From NCBI GenBank assembly GCA_963845265.1, contig CAWJRN010000003.1, positions 512,652-576,651 of the forward strand: a DNA stretch of 64,000 nt. The letters are read 5' to 3'. Made by a program: the position numbers and the translations under genes. Source of the DNA: DYRB01 sp963845265 (GTDB lineage Bacteria; Pseudomonadota; Gammaproteobacteria; Chromatiales; Chromatiaceae). Below, piece after piece: positions 45,653-54,871 of the stretch. Under the pieces are notes generated by a model. That model did not search any database and was not told the DNA's origin. It worked only from the letters and a program-made list of their open reading frames with translations. Every line of letters begins with the position of its first letter. The first letter of the stretch is position 1.

Positions 45653-45986
45653 GTGGCGCCACCGGACCCCGACTTGCTGCAAGCCTCGCCAGCGGACTAC
45701 CGCCTACTGCGGTTGGTGCTCATCGACTCCTACAGCCCGGGGCGGGTCGTGGAGTTCCCGGTGGACGGCGGCGCCGTGCTCACAGGGCGCAACGGCAGGG
45801 GCAAGACGACGCTGCTGCAACTGGTGCCGATCTTCTACGGCGAGAATCCGGCCCGCATCGTCGGCACCGAGACCAACCGGCTCGACTTCAACGGCTACTA
45901 CCTGCCGCGCCTGACCTCCTACATCGTCTTCGAGTACCTGCGCCGGGACGTGACCTGCCTGGTGGTCCTGCACGCTAGCCAGAACG
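45653..45986 (+). pseudogene. SMC-like ATP-binding protein, 5' fragment truncated by an IS end
   Basis: GTG start. RLVLIDSYSPGRVVEFPVDG, Walker A GRNGRGKTTLLQ, then LVPIFYGENPARIV and YYLPRLTSYIVFEYLRRD are the N-terminal ATPase head of large DUF3584/SMC-like proteins. Coding stops making sense at 45987 where the 85-bp solo IS end begins. The coiled coil and C-terminal head are gone. Confidence 0.7.
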
Positions 45987-46071
45987 GGGCTCCACCATGA
46001 CTACCAGAGGGCGGCGTAGGCGCCCGTCATCCGAGCCGGTGCTCACGTGGATGGAAAGGGTAGCCAGCACG
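45987..46071 (+). mobile_element. Solo right end of the rve-type IS (85 bp)
   Basis: Matches the last 85 bp of the full copies (gggctccaccatgac to GGGTAGCCAGCACG). It marks a deletion that removed the rest of an IS copy and the 3' part of the SMC-like gene. Confidence 0.9.
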
Positions 46072-46102
46072 GGCCGCGCTGTCGGCCACTGCTTCCTTTG
46101 CC

Positions 46103-46768
46103 ATGCCTAAATTGGGTATCATCCTGCCCAATATGGGTACAGTCGCATCCAGACCGCAACAGACGCTGCCCGCGCGACGCGGGTGCAGTTTGGCCGATGC
46201 CTTGTTTACCCGCACTCAGCAACGCGTGCTTGGGCTGCTGTTTGGCCAGCCAGCGCGCAGCTTTTACGCGACCGAGTTGATCGGTCTGGCAGGCATCGGC
46301 TCGGGCGCCGTTCAGCGCGAGTTGGCCCGGCTGGTGCGGAGCGGGCTGGTGACCGTCCGTTCGTTGGGCAACCAGCGGCATTACCAGGCCAACCCCGACG
46401 CACCGCTGTTCGCCGAGCTGTGTGGCATCGTCCTGAAGACTGTCGGGCTGGCCGATCCGCTACGCGAGGTCCTTCAGCCGCTTGCCGGGCAGATCGATGC
46501 CGCCTTTGTCTTCGGGTCGGTGGCGAAGCGGGAGGACACGGCCGCCAGCGACATCGACCTGATGGTGATCAGCGACAGCCTGAGCTATGGGGACATCTTC
46601 GCTGCGCTGGAGGCCGCGGAGGCGCGTTTGGGTCGCCCCGTGAACCCGACCATTCTGTCCCGCAAGGATCTGGCCAAACGTGTGGCGGAGGACAGCGCCT
46701 TCGTGAGGCGCGTGCTGTCACAGCCCAAGATATGGCTCATCGGAGGGATCGATGTCCTCGGCGTTTGA
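46103..46768 (+). CDS. Nucleotidyltransferase (MNT-type) with winged-helix N-terminus
   Basis: 221 aa. CSLADALFTRTQQRVLGLLF, FYATELIGLAGIGSGAVQRE is a winged helix. DAAFVFGSVAKREDTAASDI DLMVISD carries the GSxxxRE...SDIDL minimal nucleotidyltransferase motif. This is the fused HTH-MNT type found next to HEPN genes in toxin-antitoxin modules. The start at 46103 keeps the LPNMGT block common in the family. It overlaps the HEPN-like gene. Confidence 0.8.
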   Translation: MPKLGIILPNMGTVASRPQQTLPARRGCSLADALFTRTQQRVLGLLFGQPARSFYATELIGLAGIGSGAVQRELARLVRSGLVTVRSLGNQRHYQANPDAPLFAELCGIVLKTVGLADPLREVLQPLAGQIDAAFVFGSVAKREDTAASDIDLMVISDSLSYGDIFAALEAAEARLGRPVNPTILSRKDLAKRVAEDSAFVRRVLSQPKIWLIGGIDVLGV

Positions 46769-47174
46769 TAACCTGTGCGGCCCAGGCAAGCCCCTGAAGG
46801 TCGAGCCACCCGATACGAAGGAGTTCGCGGGACTGCTGCGCTCCGGCAAGGCCCGATTGAAGGATGCCCGTCGCGAGGGCCTCGCGTTGGAGAGCCGCTT
46901 CGATCTGGCTTACAACGCGGCGCACGCCCTGTGCCTGGCGGCGCTGCGGTGGCACGGTTACCGCTCCGGCAATCGCTACATCGTGTTCCAGCTTCTGCCG
47001 CACACGCTGGGCTTGGGGCCGGAGGTCTGGCGGGTGCTGTCGAAGTGTCACGACTTACGCAATCTCGGCGAGTATGAGGGCGACCTGAATGTCGACGAAC
47101 GCATCGTTGCCGACCTCATCGACGCCTGTCAGGCTGTGGTCGCCAAGCTCGACGCGTTGGCGCCGATGTCCTAG
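46752..47174 (+). CDS. HEPN-domain-like protein (partner of MNT)
   Basis: 140 aa, overlapping the MNT gene by 17 nt. SRFDLAYNAAHALCLAALRW and the late CHDLRNLGEYEG resemble HEPN partners of MNT proteins. The canonical RNase motif Rx4-6H is not clean: after Arg in LRNLGEYEG the expected His is Tyr. Catalytic state is therefore uncertain. Confidence 0.7.
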   Translation: MSSAFDNLCGPGKPLKVEPPDTKEFAGLLRSGKARLKDARREGLALESRFDLAYNAAHALCLAALRWHGYRSGNRYIVFQLLPHTLGLGPEVWRVLSKCHDLRNLGEYEGDLNVDERIVADLIDACQAVVAKLDALAPMS

Positions 47175-47245
47175 CCCCTGAACAGGGCATCTTCCGTGCC
47201 GTCACGGGACGAGGATTGTCTCGACTATTGACGACTTTACATAAC

Positions 47246-47434
47246 AAAGCTTGGGGCTCTCCACTTAACCGGAGTAACCCGAACTGATGGGCTATTCTGA
47301 TACCAGCCCTCGCCATCTGTGGGTTCGACGGCTCATGTTATGCCCGGTTTCTGCTCAGTTTGGGGTGACTGGGCGACCCGGAATCTGCTCGTTAGGAGAG
47401 AACTCCGGTTAAGTGGAGACCCCAGACAAAGCTT
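47246..47434. repeat. 189-bp MITE-like element with inverted ends
   Basis: A perfect 16-bp inverted repeat, CTCCACTTAACCGGAG at 47259-47274 and its complement at 47403-47418, extends imperfectly to AAGCTT on both sides. The interior has no gene. Confidence 0.6.
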
Positions 47435-47645
47435 ATGCGACGCGCACCATGCAACACCTCCCGGGCCATTGGGCCAGGGTGAATGGATCATGCGCCTCTG
47501 CCGCAAGATGGATTTCGCCGTCGCGTCGCTTCATCGACGACGGGTGCTTTGACACACCGGCGGCTCGCATGCCGGATCGATCCTGACAGCGCGCCTTGGG
47601 TTTGAGGCGATGGCGTGCCGTTCGCGGGACCACGCACCGTCGGCG

Positions 47646-47948
47646 CTACGCCTGGGCGGGTCCAGCGGGGGTTTCCACCCGGGCTTTGAGCTTCTGCCCC
47701 GGCCGGAAGGTCACGACGCGACGGGCGGTGATCGGGATCGCCTCACCGGTCTTCGGATTGCGCCCCGGGCGCTCTTTCTTGTCCTTCAGCTCGAAGTTCC
47801 CGAACCCGGAAAGCTTGACTTCCTCGCCGCGCTCCAGCGCCGTGCGGATCTCCTCGAAGAAGCTCTCTATGACGTCTCTGGCCTCACGTTTGTTGAGCCC
47901 AAGCGCGTTGAACAGGTGTTCTCCCATGTCGGCTTTGGTCAAGGCCAT
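47646..47948 (-). CDS. ihfA: Integration host factor subunit alpha
   Basis: 100 aa from ATG 47948. MALTKADMGEHLFNALGLNK, RDVIESFFEEIRTALERGEE, VKLSGFGNFELKDKKERPGR and NPKTGEAIPITARRVVTFRP are IhfA signatures. IHF bends DNA for recombination, replication and transcription. ihfA normally follows pheT; here IS copy 4 ends the upstream context at 48008, so promoter and linkage to pheST have been disturbed. Confidence 0.95.
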   Translation of the reverse strand: MALTKADMGEHLFNALGLNKREARDVIESFFEEIRTALERGEEVKLSGFGNFELKDKKERPGRNPKTGEAIPITARRVVTFRPGQKLKARVETPAGPAQA

Positions 47949-48007
47949 ACGTTCAATCCTGTCGTCATGCGCCAAAAACAGACTCAAGACGGGGTACCAC
48001 AGCTCCC

Positions 48008-49320
48008 CGTCCTGGCTACCCTTCGCATCCGCCTGAGAAATCCAAGGCTTGCGGCGCCGATGGCCCTCAGATCAAGTCCACGGCAGCAGGCCTTGACTCG
48101 AGTTGGCCGGACCGGTTCTCATCGACCAACCTCTTAGGCGTCGGAAACTCACGGAGCCGCTGTGGACTCGAACCTGGTCGCTGCCCTGATCATCGCCCTC
48201 GGGCGGGCGGTCCGGCGCCTGCTGCGTCCGGCACGCTCCGGGGCGAAGTTGATGATCGGCGCCGCCGGCGATCTCACCCGTACGCGATCGGAGCTCATGG
48301 CGGAGAACGCCTTGCTGCGTCAGCAGCTCATCGTGCTGCGTCGCAGCATCAAGCGGCCTCGACTCCACCGCGACGACCGCGTGCTCCTACTCGCCCTGGC
48401 CCGATTGACCCGCCGATGGCGAGACGCCTTGCATGTGGTCAGCCCCGAGACGCTGTTGCGCTGGCATCGAGACCTCTTCAAGATCGTCTGGAGACGAAAG
48501 TCCCTGCCCCGTGGTCAGCCGAAGCGACTCGCGCCGGAGGTCGTCACGCTCATCCAGGCGATGGCCAAGGACAACGTGCTCTGGGGCGCAGAACGCATCC
48601 GAGGCGAGCTGCTGAAGCTGGGCATTCGCGTCAGTAAACGAACCATTCAGAAGTACATGAGGCGGGTACGGCCACCCGGTAAACGGGGCCAGAGCTGGAA
48701 CACCTTCGTCGGAAACCACAGCTGCGACATTTGGGCATGCGACTTCCTGCAGCTCTACGACGTCCTGTTCCGTCCTATCTTCGCGTTCTTCTTCGTGGTC
48801 CACGGCACGCGGGAAGTCGTTCACTTTAATGTGACCCGCTGCCCTACCGACGCCTGGGCGGCCCAGCAACTTCGGGAGGCCACGCCATACGGTGACGGAC
48901 CGACGTACCTCATCCGAGACAACGATGACAAGTTCGGAAGAAGATTCGACGCCGTGGCCGAGGGGACGGGCATCGATGTCGTGAAGATCCCGCCACGCTC
49001 TCCCAATCTGAACCCCATCTGCGAACGCTTCCTCGGATCTGTGCGTCGGGAGTGCTTGGACCACGTGGTCATACTCAGCGAACGGCACCTGCATCGTGTA
49101 CTGCGGGAGTATGTTGAGACCTACTTCAATAGTGCCCATCCGCATCAAGGGTTGTTTCAGAGGATACCGGCCCTGGCAGAGTCGCGGTCGGTCTCGGAGA
49201 TCGGCAGGAACGTCGTCGGGCTTCCGATCCTCGGTGGACTCCACCATGACTACCAGAGTGCGGCGTAGGCGCCCGTCATCCGAGCCGGTGCTCACGTGGA
49301 TGGAAAGGGTAGCCAGCACG
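48008..49320 (+). mobile_element. rve-type insertion sequence, copy 4 (1313 bp)
   Basis: Full length with both inverted ends. Slightly more diverged near the right end than copies 1-3 (cgtccgcat reads catccgcat; gggctccacc reads ggactccacc). It lies 59 bp upstream of ihfA on the opposite strand. Confidence 0.9.
48162..49268 (+). CDS. IS transposase, integrase core, copy 4
   Basis: All DDE residues conserved. Substitutions relative to copy 1 include SAHPHQGL for SARPHQGL and YQSAA for YQRAA at the end. Shares the upstream stop with copy 3. Confidence 0.9.
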   Translation: MDSNLVAALIIALGRAVRRLLRPARSGAKLMIGAAGDLTRTRSELMAENALLRQQLIVLRRSIKRPRLHRDDRVLLLALARLTRRWRDALHVVSPETLLRWHRDLFKIVWRRKSLPRGQPKRLAPEVVTLIQAMAKDNVLWGAERIRGELLKLGIRVSKRTIQKYMRRVRPPGKRGQSWNTFVGNHSCDIWACDFLQLYDVLFRPIFAFFFVVHGTREVVHFNVTRCPTDAWAAQQLREATPYGDGPTYLIRDNDDKFGRRFDAVAEGTGIDVVKIPPRSPNLNPICERFLGSVRRECLDHVVILSERHLHRVLREYVETYFNSAHPHQGLFQRIPALAESRSVSEIGRNVVGLPILGGLHHDYQSAA

Positions 49321-49748
49321 ACCCGCAAACACGTTCTAAACCCCGTCTATCACCCCTCTTGTTGGGTAATGCTTGCTCTTGGCACCTACAACAAGGTCCT
49401 AGCTCAAGGTCCTAGGTTCAACGTCCTAGACACAAGATCTCCAGTTCCAGGAGCCACGGCTCAAAGCGCCGTGAACCAAGAGCCATGAGCAGGCAGTGCT
49501 GTCCTCTGGTATCGCAAAAGGGACACTGGGAAGCCCAGGCCCGGCTCGCAGTGGTATGACCTGCTCGTGGAAAAACGGGGGAACTATAGCTCAGGAGTGG
49601 TGGGCATAAAGAGCGGAAGAATGGGCTTGGAAGTCTGTACGCGGCCCATTTCGGACATTGCATCTTCAGTCTTCACGTTACGCAAGGGGCCTGTTGTATC
49701 CCTTCGTTGAGCGAAACAGCCTCTTCGCCAACGGAATCTCTGAAAAAA
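49321..49748. other. Non-coding stretch with GGCTCAA/CCTAGG-type repeats
   Basis: No gene. ctagctcaaggtcctaggttcaacgtcctag (49400-49432) belongs to the same dispersed GGCTCAAGGTC repeat family seen at 51590, 51865 and, in tandem, at 53391. Confidence 0.4.
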
Positions 49749-49774
49749 CGGCGACGCCCAATGGGGCATCGCCG
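49743..49774 (-). terminator. Rho-independent terminator
   Basis: On the minus strand CGGCGATGCCC-cATT-GGGCGTCGCCG is followed by TTTTTT (49743-49748). It ends the secreted rhodanese transcript. Confidence 0.9.
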
Positions 49775-49815
49775 ACGTAGCCGATGTGCAGGCTTCTACG
49801 AATAACCGGCAGGCC

Positions 49816-50469
49816 TTACGGAGTGGTGGGCAGAGGCATGATCAAAACTTTGTTGTAACCACCTGACGGGTCCTGATTCCACGGTAGTTTCGCGTTGCGC
49901 CAGCCATTCACATCACGATATCCCGTATCAGGGCCTGGGTACTCACTGGTGTTACTGGTTCCTTCGAACCCCCCTTCAATATTCCACGTATCGTAGCCAA
50001 GGTCGCCGAGTAATTCGGCTGCCTCTTCCGCGCGGCTTCCACTGCGACACATCAGTAAGAGCGTCGGCGCGCTTTGCAAATCATCCAACTCATCTTCAAC
50101 AGCAAAGACGAAATCGGGATTGATGGGCAACCCTTGTTCGTAGATTGGGGTCGTAGAGCCCGTAGCTCCCTGCGTTACAGACGCAACGCGGTAGGAGATA
50201 TTCACGACGTTAGCCCCTTCACCACTAGCAATAAGTCCCGCGCCGCTGTTATAGGCCAGTCCTTTCCCTTTGCTGTCGGCCAAACCGTTTGGCCCGGGGT
50301 GACCAACCCAGCGCCACTCTTCGGCGGTTCGCACATCGAGCAGCACAACGTATTCATCCGCGTTGAGCCAGTCAAAGGCGGAGACCGGATCTATGTTTCC
50401 GTTGTAGCCAGCTGTTGCGGCCGCGGAAACGGCGAGCAGCAAGGCCGACAATGTCGTTCGCAACATCAT
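49816..50469 (-). CDS. Secreted rhodanese-domain protein
   Basis: 217 aa. Signal peptide SALLLAVSAAATAGYNG. VVLLDVRTAEEWRWVGHPG starts the rhodanese fold and LLMCRSGSRAEEAAELLGDL carries the active-site Cys and sulfur-binding loop; YDTWNIEGGFEG closes it. Likely a periplasmic sulfurtransferase. An insert between strands (GANVVNISYRVASVTQGATG) is unusual. Lower GC than neighbours, with its own terminator. Confidence 0.85.
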   Translation of the reverse strand: MMLRTTLSALLLAVSAAATAGYNGNIDPVSAFDWLNADEYVVLLDVRTAEEWRWVGHPGPNGLADSKGKGLAYNSGAGLIASGEGANVVNISYRVASVTQGATGSTTPIYEQGLPINPDFVFAVEDELDDLQSAPTLLLMCRSGSRAEEAAELLGDLGYDTWNIEGGFEGTSNTSEYPGPDTGYRDVNGWRNAKLPWNQDPSGGYNKVLIMPLPTTP

Positions 50470-51271
50470 GTGTACATCCCCATCATTAATACATCCAAAA
50501 CGTCACCATCGCCGAGCTGCCACCATAGATTGATTCGGTCACGTGCACAGCAATTCGTCTGTAGACTTATCAGGTGATCACTACAAGGTGCAGCTGAACT
50601 TTTCCCGCCGGCCCCTAAATTCGAAGAGCCGGACAGGTAAGTCAACGATGAAACCCAACAACCAACGATGTAACTTATAGCACGCTCTCGCAGCAAGGCA
50701 AAGCAACGACCTAATGTTGTGGCATTTGCCGAACTGAGTCAGGCATAAGGCATAAATCATGGTCTGCGGATCAGAGTAAATGCCAGCGGAGCTACGCTTC
50801 TCCGCATTCATCATCCTGAACCTGCGAGCCTATGAGAATGGCTCCGGTCGACCGACTACTGCGCCAGAGCTTACTGCCATGAACCAGAATCGTAGAGCGA
50901 TGCAGGTAAGCTGCATGGCTCAAAAAATGCAGCGACTGAGTAGCCGGAACAATCCTCTCAGAGCCATCCACAGTCCTTGGTGCCAGACTTCCGCTTCGTT
51001 CAAGGCTCAAGATCCCACGTTCTCGGTTTACTATCCCTAGTTCAAACCTGACCCACATTTCTGGGCATTTTGACCTCAAAACGCTGCCCAAATCCGATCC
51101 GAAGAATGGGTACTGCAAGACTCCACGCTCAAAGTACCAGCGTCCCTGACCCGTCCGAGCCTCCGCAACGACGCCTGGCAGTGCGGCCTTTCGGGTCGTC
51201 ATAGGAATGTAATATTCCGTGGGTAACCTAGGCGCCCGAAGGACAATACTGTGAGATGGAGGAGGACAGCC
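50470..51271. other. Non-coding stretch
   Basis: No supportable gene on either strand; open frames here are interrupted and without motifs. The rhodanese promoter should lie in the first 150 bp. Confidence 0.35.
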
Positions 51272-51481
51272 TTGAGTCTACAAGTAAGCCGCAACCAACT
51301 ATCTCAGATATGTCAGGTGCCGCAGGACACCGTTGATCTCTGGATTGAGCAGGGAGTACCGCACAGCTGGCGTAACAAGACCTCCCGTCGAACTGGGCGA
51401 CAGGTAAAAGAGCCGATGTTTGATGTCGGGGATGTGTCTTACTGGTGGCAGCAACAGCAAGTGGCCAAGCTGCAACAGTAA
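51272..51481 (+). CDS. Small putative DNA-binding protein (69 aa, TTG start)
   Basis: TTG with GGAGGA 7 nt upstream. SLQVSRNQLSQICQVPQDTV DLWIEQGVPHSWRNKT resembles the N-terminal HTH of Nu1-type terminase small subunits; FDVGDVSYWWQQQQVAKLQQ ends it. No other phage genes are adjacent. Confidence 0.5.
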   Translation: MSLQVSRNQLSQICQVPQDTVDLWIEQGVPHSWRNKTSRRTGRQVKEPMFDVGDVSYWWQQQQVAKLQQ

Positions 51482-52391
51482 TTTCTTCTGCACCTACCCT
51501 GGGACGCTGTGTTGGTCCGCTAGGGAGGATATGCGCTGGGGGCGTAACGAACCCAACCTCTCGCTGTCTTCAGCCAGGCCAAAATTCCCCCGGCTCTAGG
51601 CTCCAGGTCAAAAGACCAACAGCTCACAACCATGAACCGAGAACCCTGCACTCATACTTGGGTGTCTTTCATGCCCACCCTCGCGCTGGTATTTCCGAAG
51701 CCAGGACAATTTCTCCGGACCAAAAACCCTCAGAAAAACTTTTCTGGACCGATTTTTGGCCAATTCCCCGCCATCCCTCGCCAGGACCCAGCCTCCAGGT
51801 TATCGCCCGGACCTTGGACGCCCGCCCTGCCCAAGCCCTGGGGATGCATTTTTCCGCCTAGTTCTAGGCTCAAGGTCCCACATCCGACCAATATATGCCC
51901 CAAGTCTGCCACACAGTCCGCAGGAGCTATCACGAGGCGCATCTGCCATGCCAAGTGTGGCAGGAACCAAACATCCACCGCCAGCAGGCCGCGACTGCCG
52001 AAATGGGTCGATCACGGAAGTCCTTTACCTCGTCGGCGTAAACGGCAAAATCCTGAGGTGTCAAGGCCCGAGCGTAGCGGAATCGGATCTGCCCGTCGCC
52101 GAGGGGCTCGGAAATGTCGTCGAGGATGCAGCACTCGATATGGTTGTTGCAGGGGAATAATGTCACCGGAGACGCCCTGCGCAAGCGGAGGACGAAAAAA
52201 CGTCACATTCCGCTATTACTCTGTACCTGCAACATGACGTACCAACGTCACGATTTTGGTTTCCGACGCTTGCCCTGTCGCAAGCGTCCTTACCCTGAAC
52301 AAGCTTGCCGTTGGGGGCGAGAGACACCGTTGCCACCACGGGGCCAGGGCGTCGCAAGCAGTTTCGTAGATATCTTTGAGGGGCACCTTCC
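51482..52391. other. Mostly non-coding stretch
   Basis: Contains copies of the ggctcnaggtc repeat (about 51595 and 51865). A minus-strand frame at 51930-52184 (NNHIECCILDDISEPLGDGQ) is protein-like but has no start support or family, so it is left as a possible fragment. Confidence 0.35.
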
Positions 52392-53126
52392 ATGAAACTC
52401 ATAGACCGCAAGGGCATTCCCTATCCGGCGAAGATGAAGTTGAGGAGTTGGATCGTGGCGGGGCCCCCGGGCTGCGGCAAGTCCTACCTCATCGAGCGGA
52501 TCGGTGGTTACCCGGGGGAAGTCGGCATCGACATCTCCCAGGACAAGTGGTGGACCGTCGAACCGTTAAGTCACCGTCCGAGAGAGCTTCATTTCGCTTT
52601 CCCTTTCAAAGGGCACAGCGACGCCCTGCCGGTCTATGACGAATCCTGGAAAGGATTGCAGGAGTTCCCGGAACTGGATCTTGAGCGTATCCGCCTGCCA
52701 AAGAAAAAAAGGTTCATCCTAGCTCCGGACTGGCGAGCCCGCTTCGTGTTCGACTTCATTCTCCCGCCGGCAGACTGGCTGTTCGAAAATCGCAAGCAGC
52801 GCCATGATAGCGGCGACCTGCGCCTGGTGGATCTGGGGCTGACACCGCAGTGGGTCGCTTGGCAGGTCCACGTCCACTGGCACGCGGCCTGGTTCTTCCA
52901 CCAGGCCGGCCTGCAGGTGATGCTACGCCCTTTCAATACCGCCCGCCCCTATTCGTTCCCGGTGTTGAAGAAAGTGCTCAGGAAAAAGGCCGTGGCCGCC
53001 GACAAACACGTGAACCCGGACATGAACTGGTCCAAGGTGCGTTTTGCCAAACTCTGGTTCGAGCAGTCCGCCCCCGACAACCTAAACTTCCCGGCCATAG
53101 CTGAACCTGCAGACCGGGCGCGGTAA
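52392..53126 (+). CDS. P-loop NTPase, unknown function
   Basis: 244 aa. Walker A SWIVAGPPGCGKSYLIERIG near residue 25, then GIDISQDKWWTVEPLSH. Rich in Trp and basic residues; LILP-type strand FVFDFILPPADWLFENRKQR follows. It resembles small AAA or kinase-like proteins but no family is certain. The ATG follows GAGGGGCACCTTCC. Confidence 0.65.
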   Translation: MKLIDRKGIPYPAKMKLRSWIVAGPPGCGKSYLIERIGGYPGEVGIDISQDKWWTVEPLSHRPRELHFAFPFKGHSDALPVYDESWKGLQEFPELDLERIRLPKKKRFILAPDWRARFVFDFILPPADWLFENRKQRHDSGDLRLVDLGLTPQWVAWQVHVHWHAAWFFHQAGLQVMLRPFNTARPYSFPVLKKVLRKKAVAADKHVNPDMNWSKVRFAKLWFEQSAPDNLNFPAIAEPADRAR

Positions 53127-53605
53127 CGAGAAAGGAATCGCCGAGTGGAGTGCCAATGTCTCTTCAGGGTCGGGAACGGCCCTTCAAGCCTGCCCGTTAC
53201 TCGGGTCGGTGTAAAAAGCGCTGACGCCGTATATAAGCGTACGGTGTAGGTCCGCAATGGGTCGTTACCTGCCCCGAGCAACTTCCCCAAGAGCAGTAAG
53301 GTCTTCACCCACCTGTCCCAACGTCCCGGAAACTGAGCACCCGCAATTCGGTCTCGGTTTCACGCCCCCCAAGTGGGAAGTCATGTTCCAGGCTCAAGGC
53401 TCAAGGCTCAAGGCTCAAGGCTCAAGGCTCTCAAGGCTCAAGGCTCAAGGTCCTGCGGGCGGTGGGTTAGGCATCGTAGTGCAAAGCTCGGCCCGGCCAC
53501 TGGGACGTAACAGCGTGACATTGTCGACAGTAGGCGACGTCGCGATAGTGGGATACCGGGTTTCCGTTCCTCAGACCTGGTCAAGGGAGAGAGACGATCA
53601 CCTTA
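53127..53605. other. Non-coding stretch with heptamer tandem array
   Basis: No gene. Includes the GGCTCAA array listed separately. Confidence 0.35.
53391..53450. repeat. Tandem heptamer repeat (GGCTCAA)n
   Basis: About eight copies of ggctcaa with one imperfect unit (ctctcaa). Single degenerate copies occur at 49400, 51595 and 51865, so this looks like local expansion of a dispersed motif. Confidence 0.85.
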
Positions 53606-53809
53606 TTATTGCTTGAGGTGGTACTGACCCGTATTTTGATCCCACACCATGCCACCCGCGTCGTGTAGATAGTGCCCTGACTGGGCGTCCCACCAGGTGT
53701 TTGGACCAGTACTGACGGCCGGCAGACCGTCAATTAGTAGTTGCTGCTGCTGCGGCACCGTGGCTTGCGTGGACTCAGGGGACGGCGCGTGTGGTAAATG
53801 GTTGTACAC
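53606..53809 (-). CDS. Small protein with WD-x-x-[ST]-G-x-Y repeats (67 aa)
   Basis: After a Gln/Pro-rich N-terminus come two similar units, WWDAQSGHYLHDAGG and VWDQNTGQYHLKQ, each with an aromatic-Asp...Gly-x-Tyr core, like minimal OCRE-type repeats. No clear ribosome site. Function unknown. Confidence 0.4.
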   Translation of the reverse strand: MYNHLPHAPSPESTQATVPQQQQLLIDGLPAVSTGPNTWWDAQSGHYLHDAGGMVWDQNTGQYHLKQ

Positions 53810-53945
53810 AGAACGAGCGGACCTGTTCTTCTCGCGTTGACTGGGGATTGGGCATGGGTGTAAGTTCGGGGCGGACTGAGGTTGCTTGGTGCAGGGATGA
53901 GGGGCGGAGGCTTAGGAGACCGAGTCCGACGGGTAAAGTTTAGAC

Positions 53946-53991
53946 ACTAGACGGAATCTGTCTAGTAGAGCGAACACAGAATCCGTCTAGT
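53946..53991. repeat. ACTAGACGGAATCTGTCTAGT repeat pair
   Basis: A near-palindrome (ACTAGAC / GTCTAGT, 53946-53966) and a half copy AGAATCCGTCTAGT (53978-53991). It lies about 200 bp before the recombinase/IS91-type unit and may mark its outer end. Confidence 0.4.
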
Positions 53992-54195
53992 ACGCCCGAC
54001 AAAGCCATCTGTCTAAGGAAACTGTTGAACTAATCCGCTCCGCGGGGCTTATTGGAGTTCATTCCGAAAGGCCAATGGATTGGCAATAGACCACCGCGGA
54101 ATCCATTCCCGGTCCTAACCGCACCCCCGGCAGAATTACCCCCGTCGTCCACACTCGCTACGACCCAATCCGGGTCGTTGGCAGAGGACCGGACG

Positions 54196-54871
54196 ATGAG
54201 CGCATTGCGCCAACGCATGATCAAGGCCATGCAGATGCATGGCTTTTCCCCCCGCACCCACGCGAGCTATCTGGCCGCCGTGCGTGGACTGGCCAAGTAC
54301 ACCCACCGCGCCCCCGACACGCTGGATCGGACCGATCTGAAGGGCTACTTCGAGTACCTGGTCACCGAGCGCAAGCTCGCCCCGGCCAGCGTGAAGCTGG
54401 CCTACAACGGCATCCGCTTCTTGTACCTGGATGTCCTGGCTTGGCCGGCGTTGGACCTGGAGGTGTCCCTGCCCAAGCGTCCCCAGCGCATCCCGCAGTT
54501 GCTGACCCGAGCCGAGGTGGCGGCGATCCTCGCCGCCTGCCCGGATGGCCGCTACCGGACCATGATGACCCTGTGCTACGGCTGCGGGCTGCGCCTGAGC
54601 GAGGTGCTGACGGTGCGTGTGGCGGACATCGACAGCGAGCGCAAGCCTGCTGCGCGTCGAGCAGGGCAAGGGGGCGAAGGATCGCCTGGTGCCGCTGTCC
54701 CCGACCTTGCTGGACCAACTGCGGGCCTATTGGCGCCTGTATCGCCCAAGCGATTGGCTGTTCGTCGGGCGCACCGGCGAGCCCCTCTGCCCGACCGGGC
54801 TACAGCGGGCCTTCACCCAGGCCAAACGCCGCGCAGGCGTGACCAAGGACGGCGGTATCCATGGCATGCGC
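54196..54871 (+). pseudogene. Tyrosine recombinase, 5' part (frameshifted, split by RIT element)
   Basis: MSALRQRMIKAMQMHGFSPR, THASYLAAVRGLAKYTHR and CYGCGLRLSEVLTVRVADI are the SAM-like and first catalytic regions of a XerD-type recombinase. Near 54640 an extra base shifts the frame (continuation LLRVEQGKGAKDRLVPLSPT). At 54872, within the H-x-x-R box (GIHGMRH), the gene is interrupted; it resumes at 58311. The recombinase normally pairs with the IS91-type transposase downstream. Confidence 0.8.

Noticed and set aside
53391..53450. Heptamer array as a CRISPR array
   Set aside because: The units are 7 bp with no spacers, and no cas gene is present.
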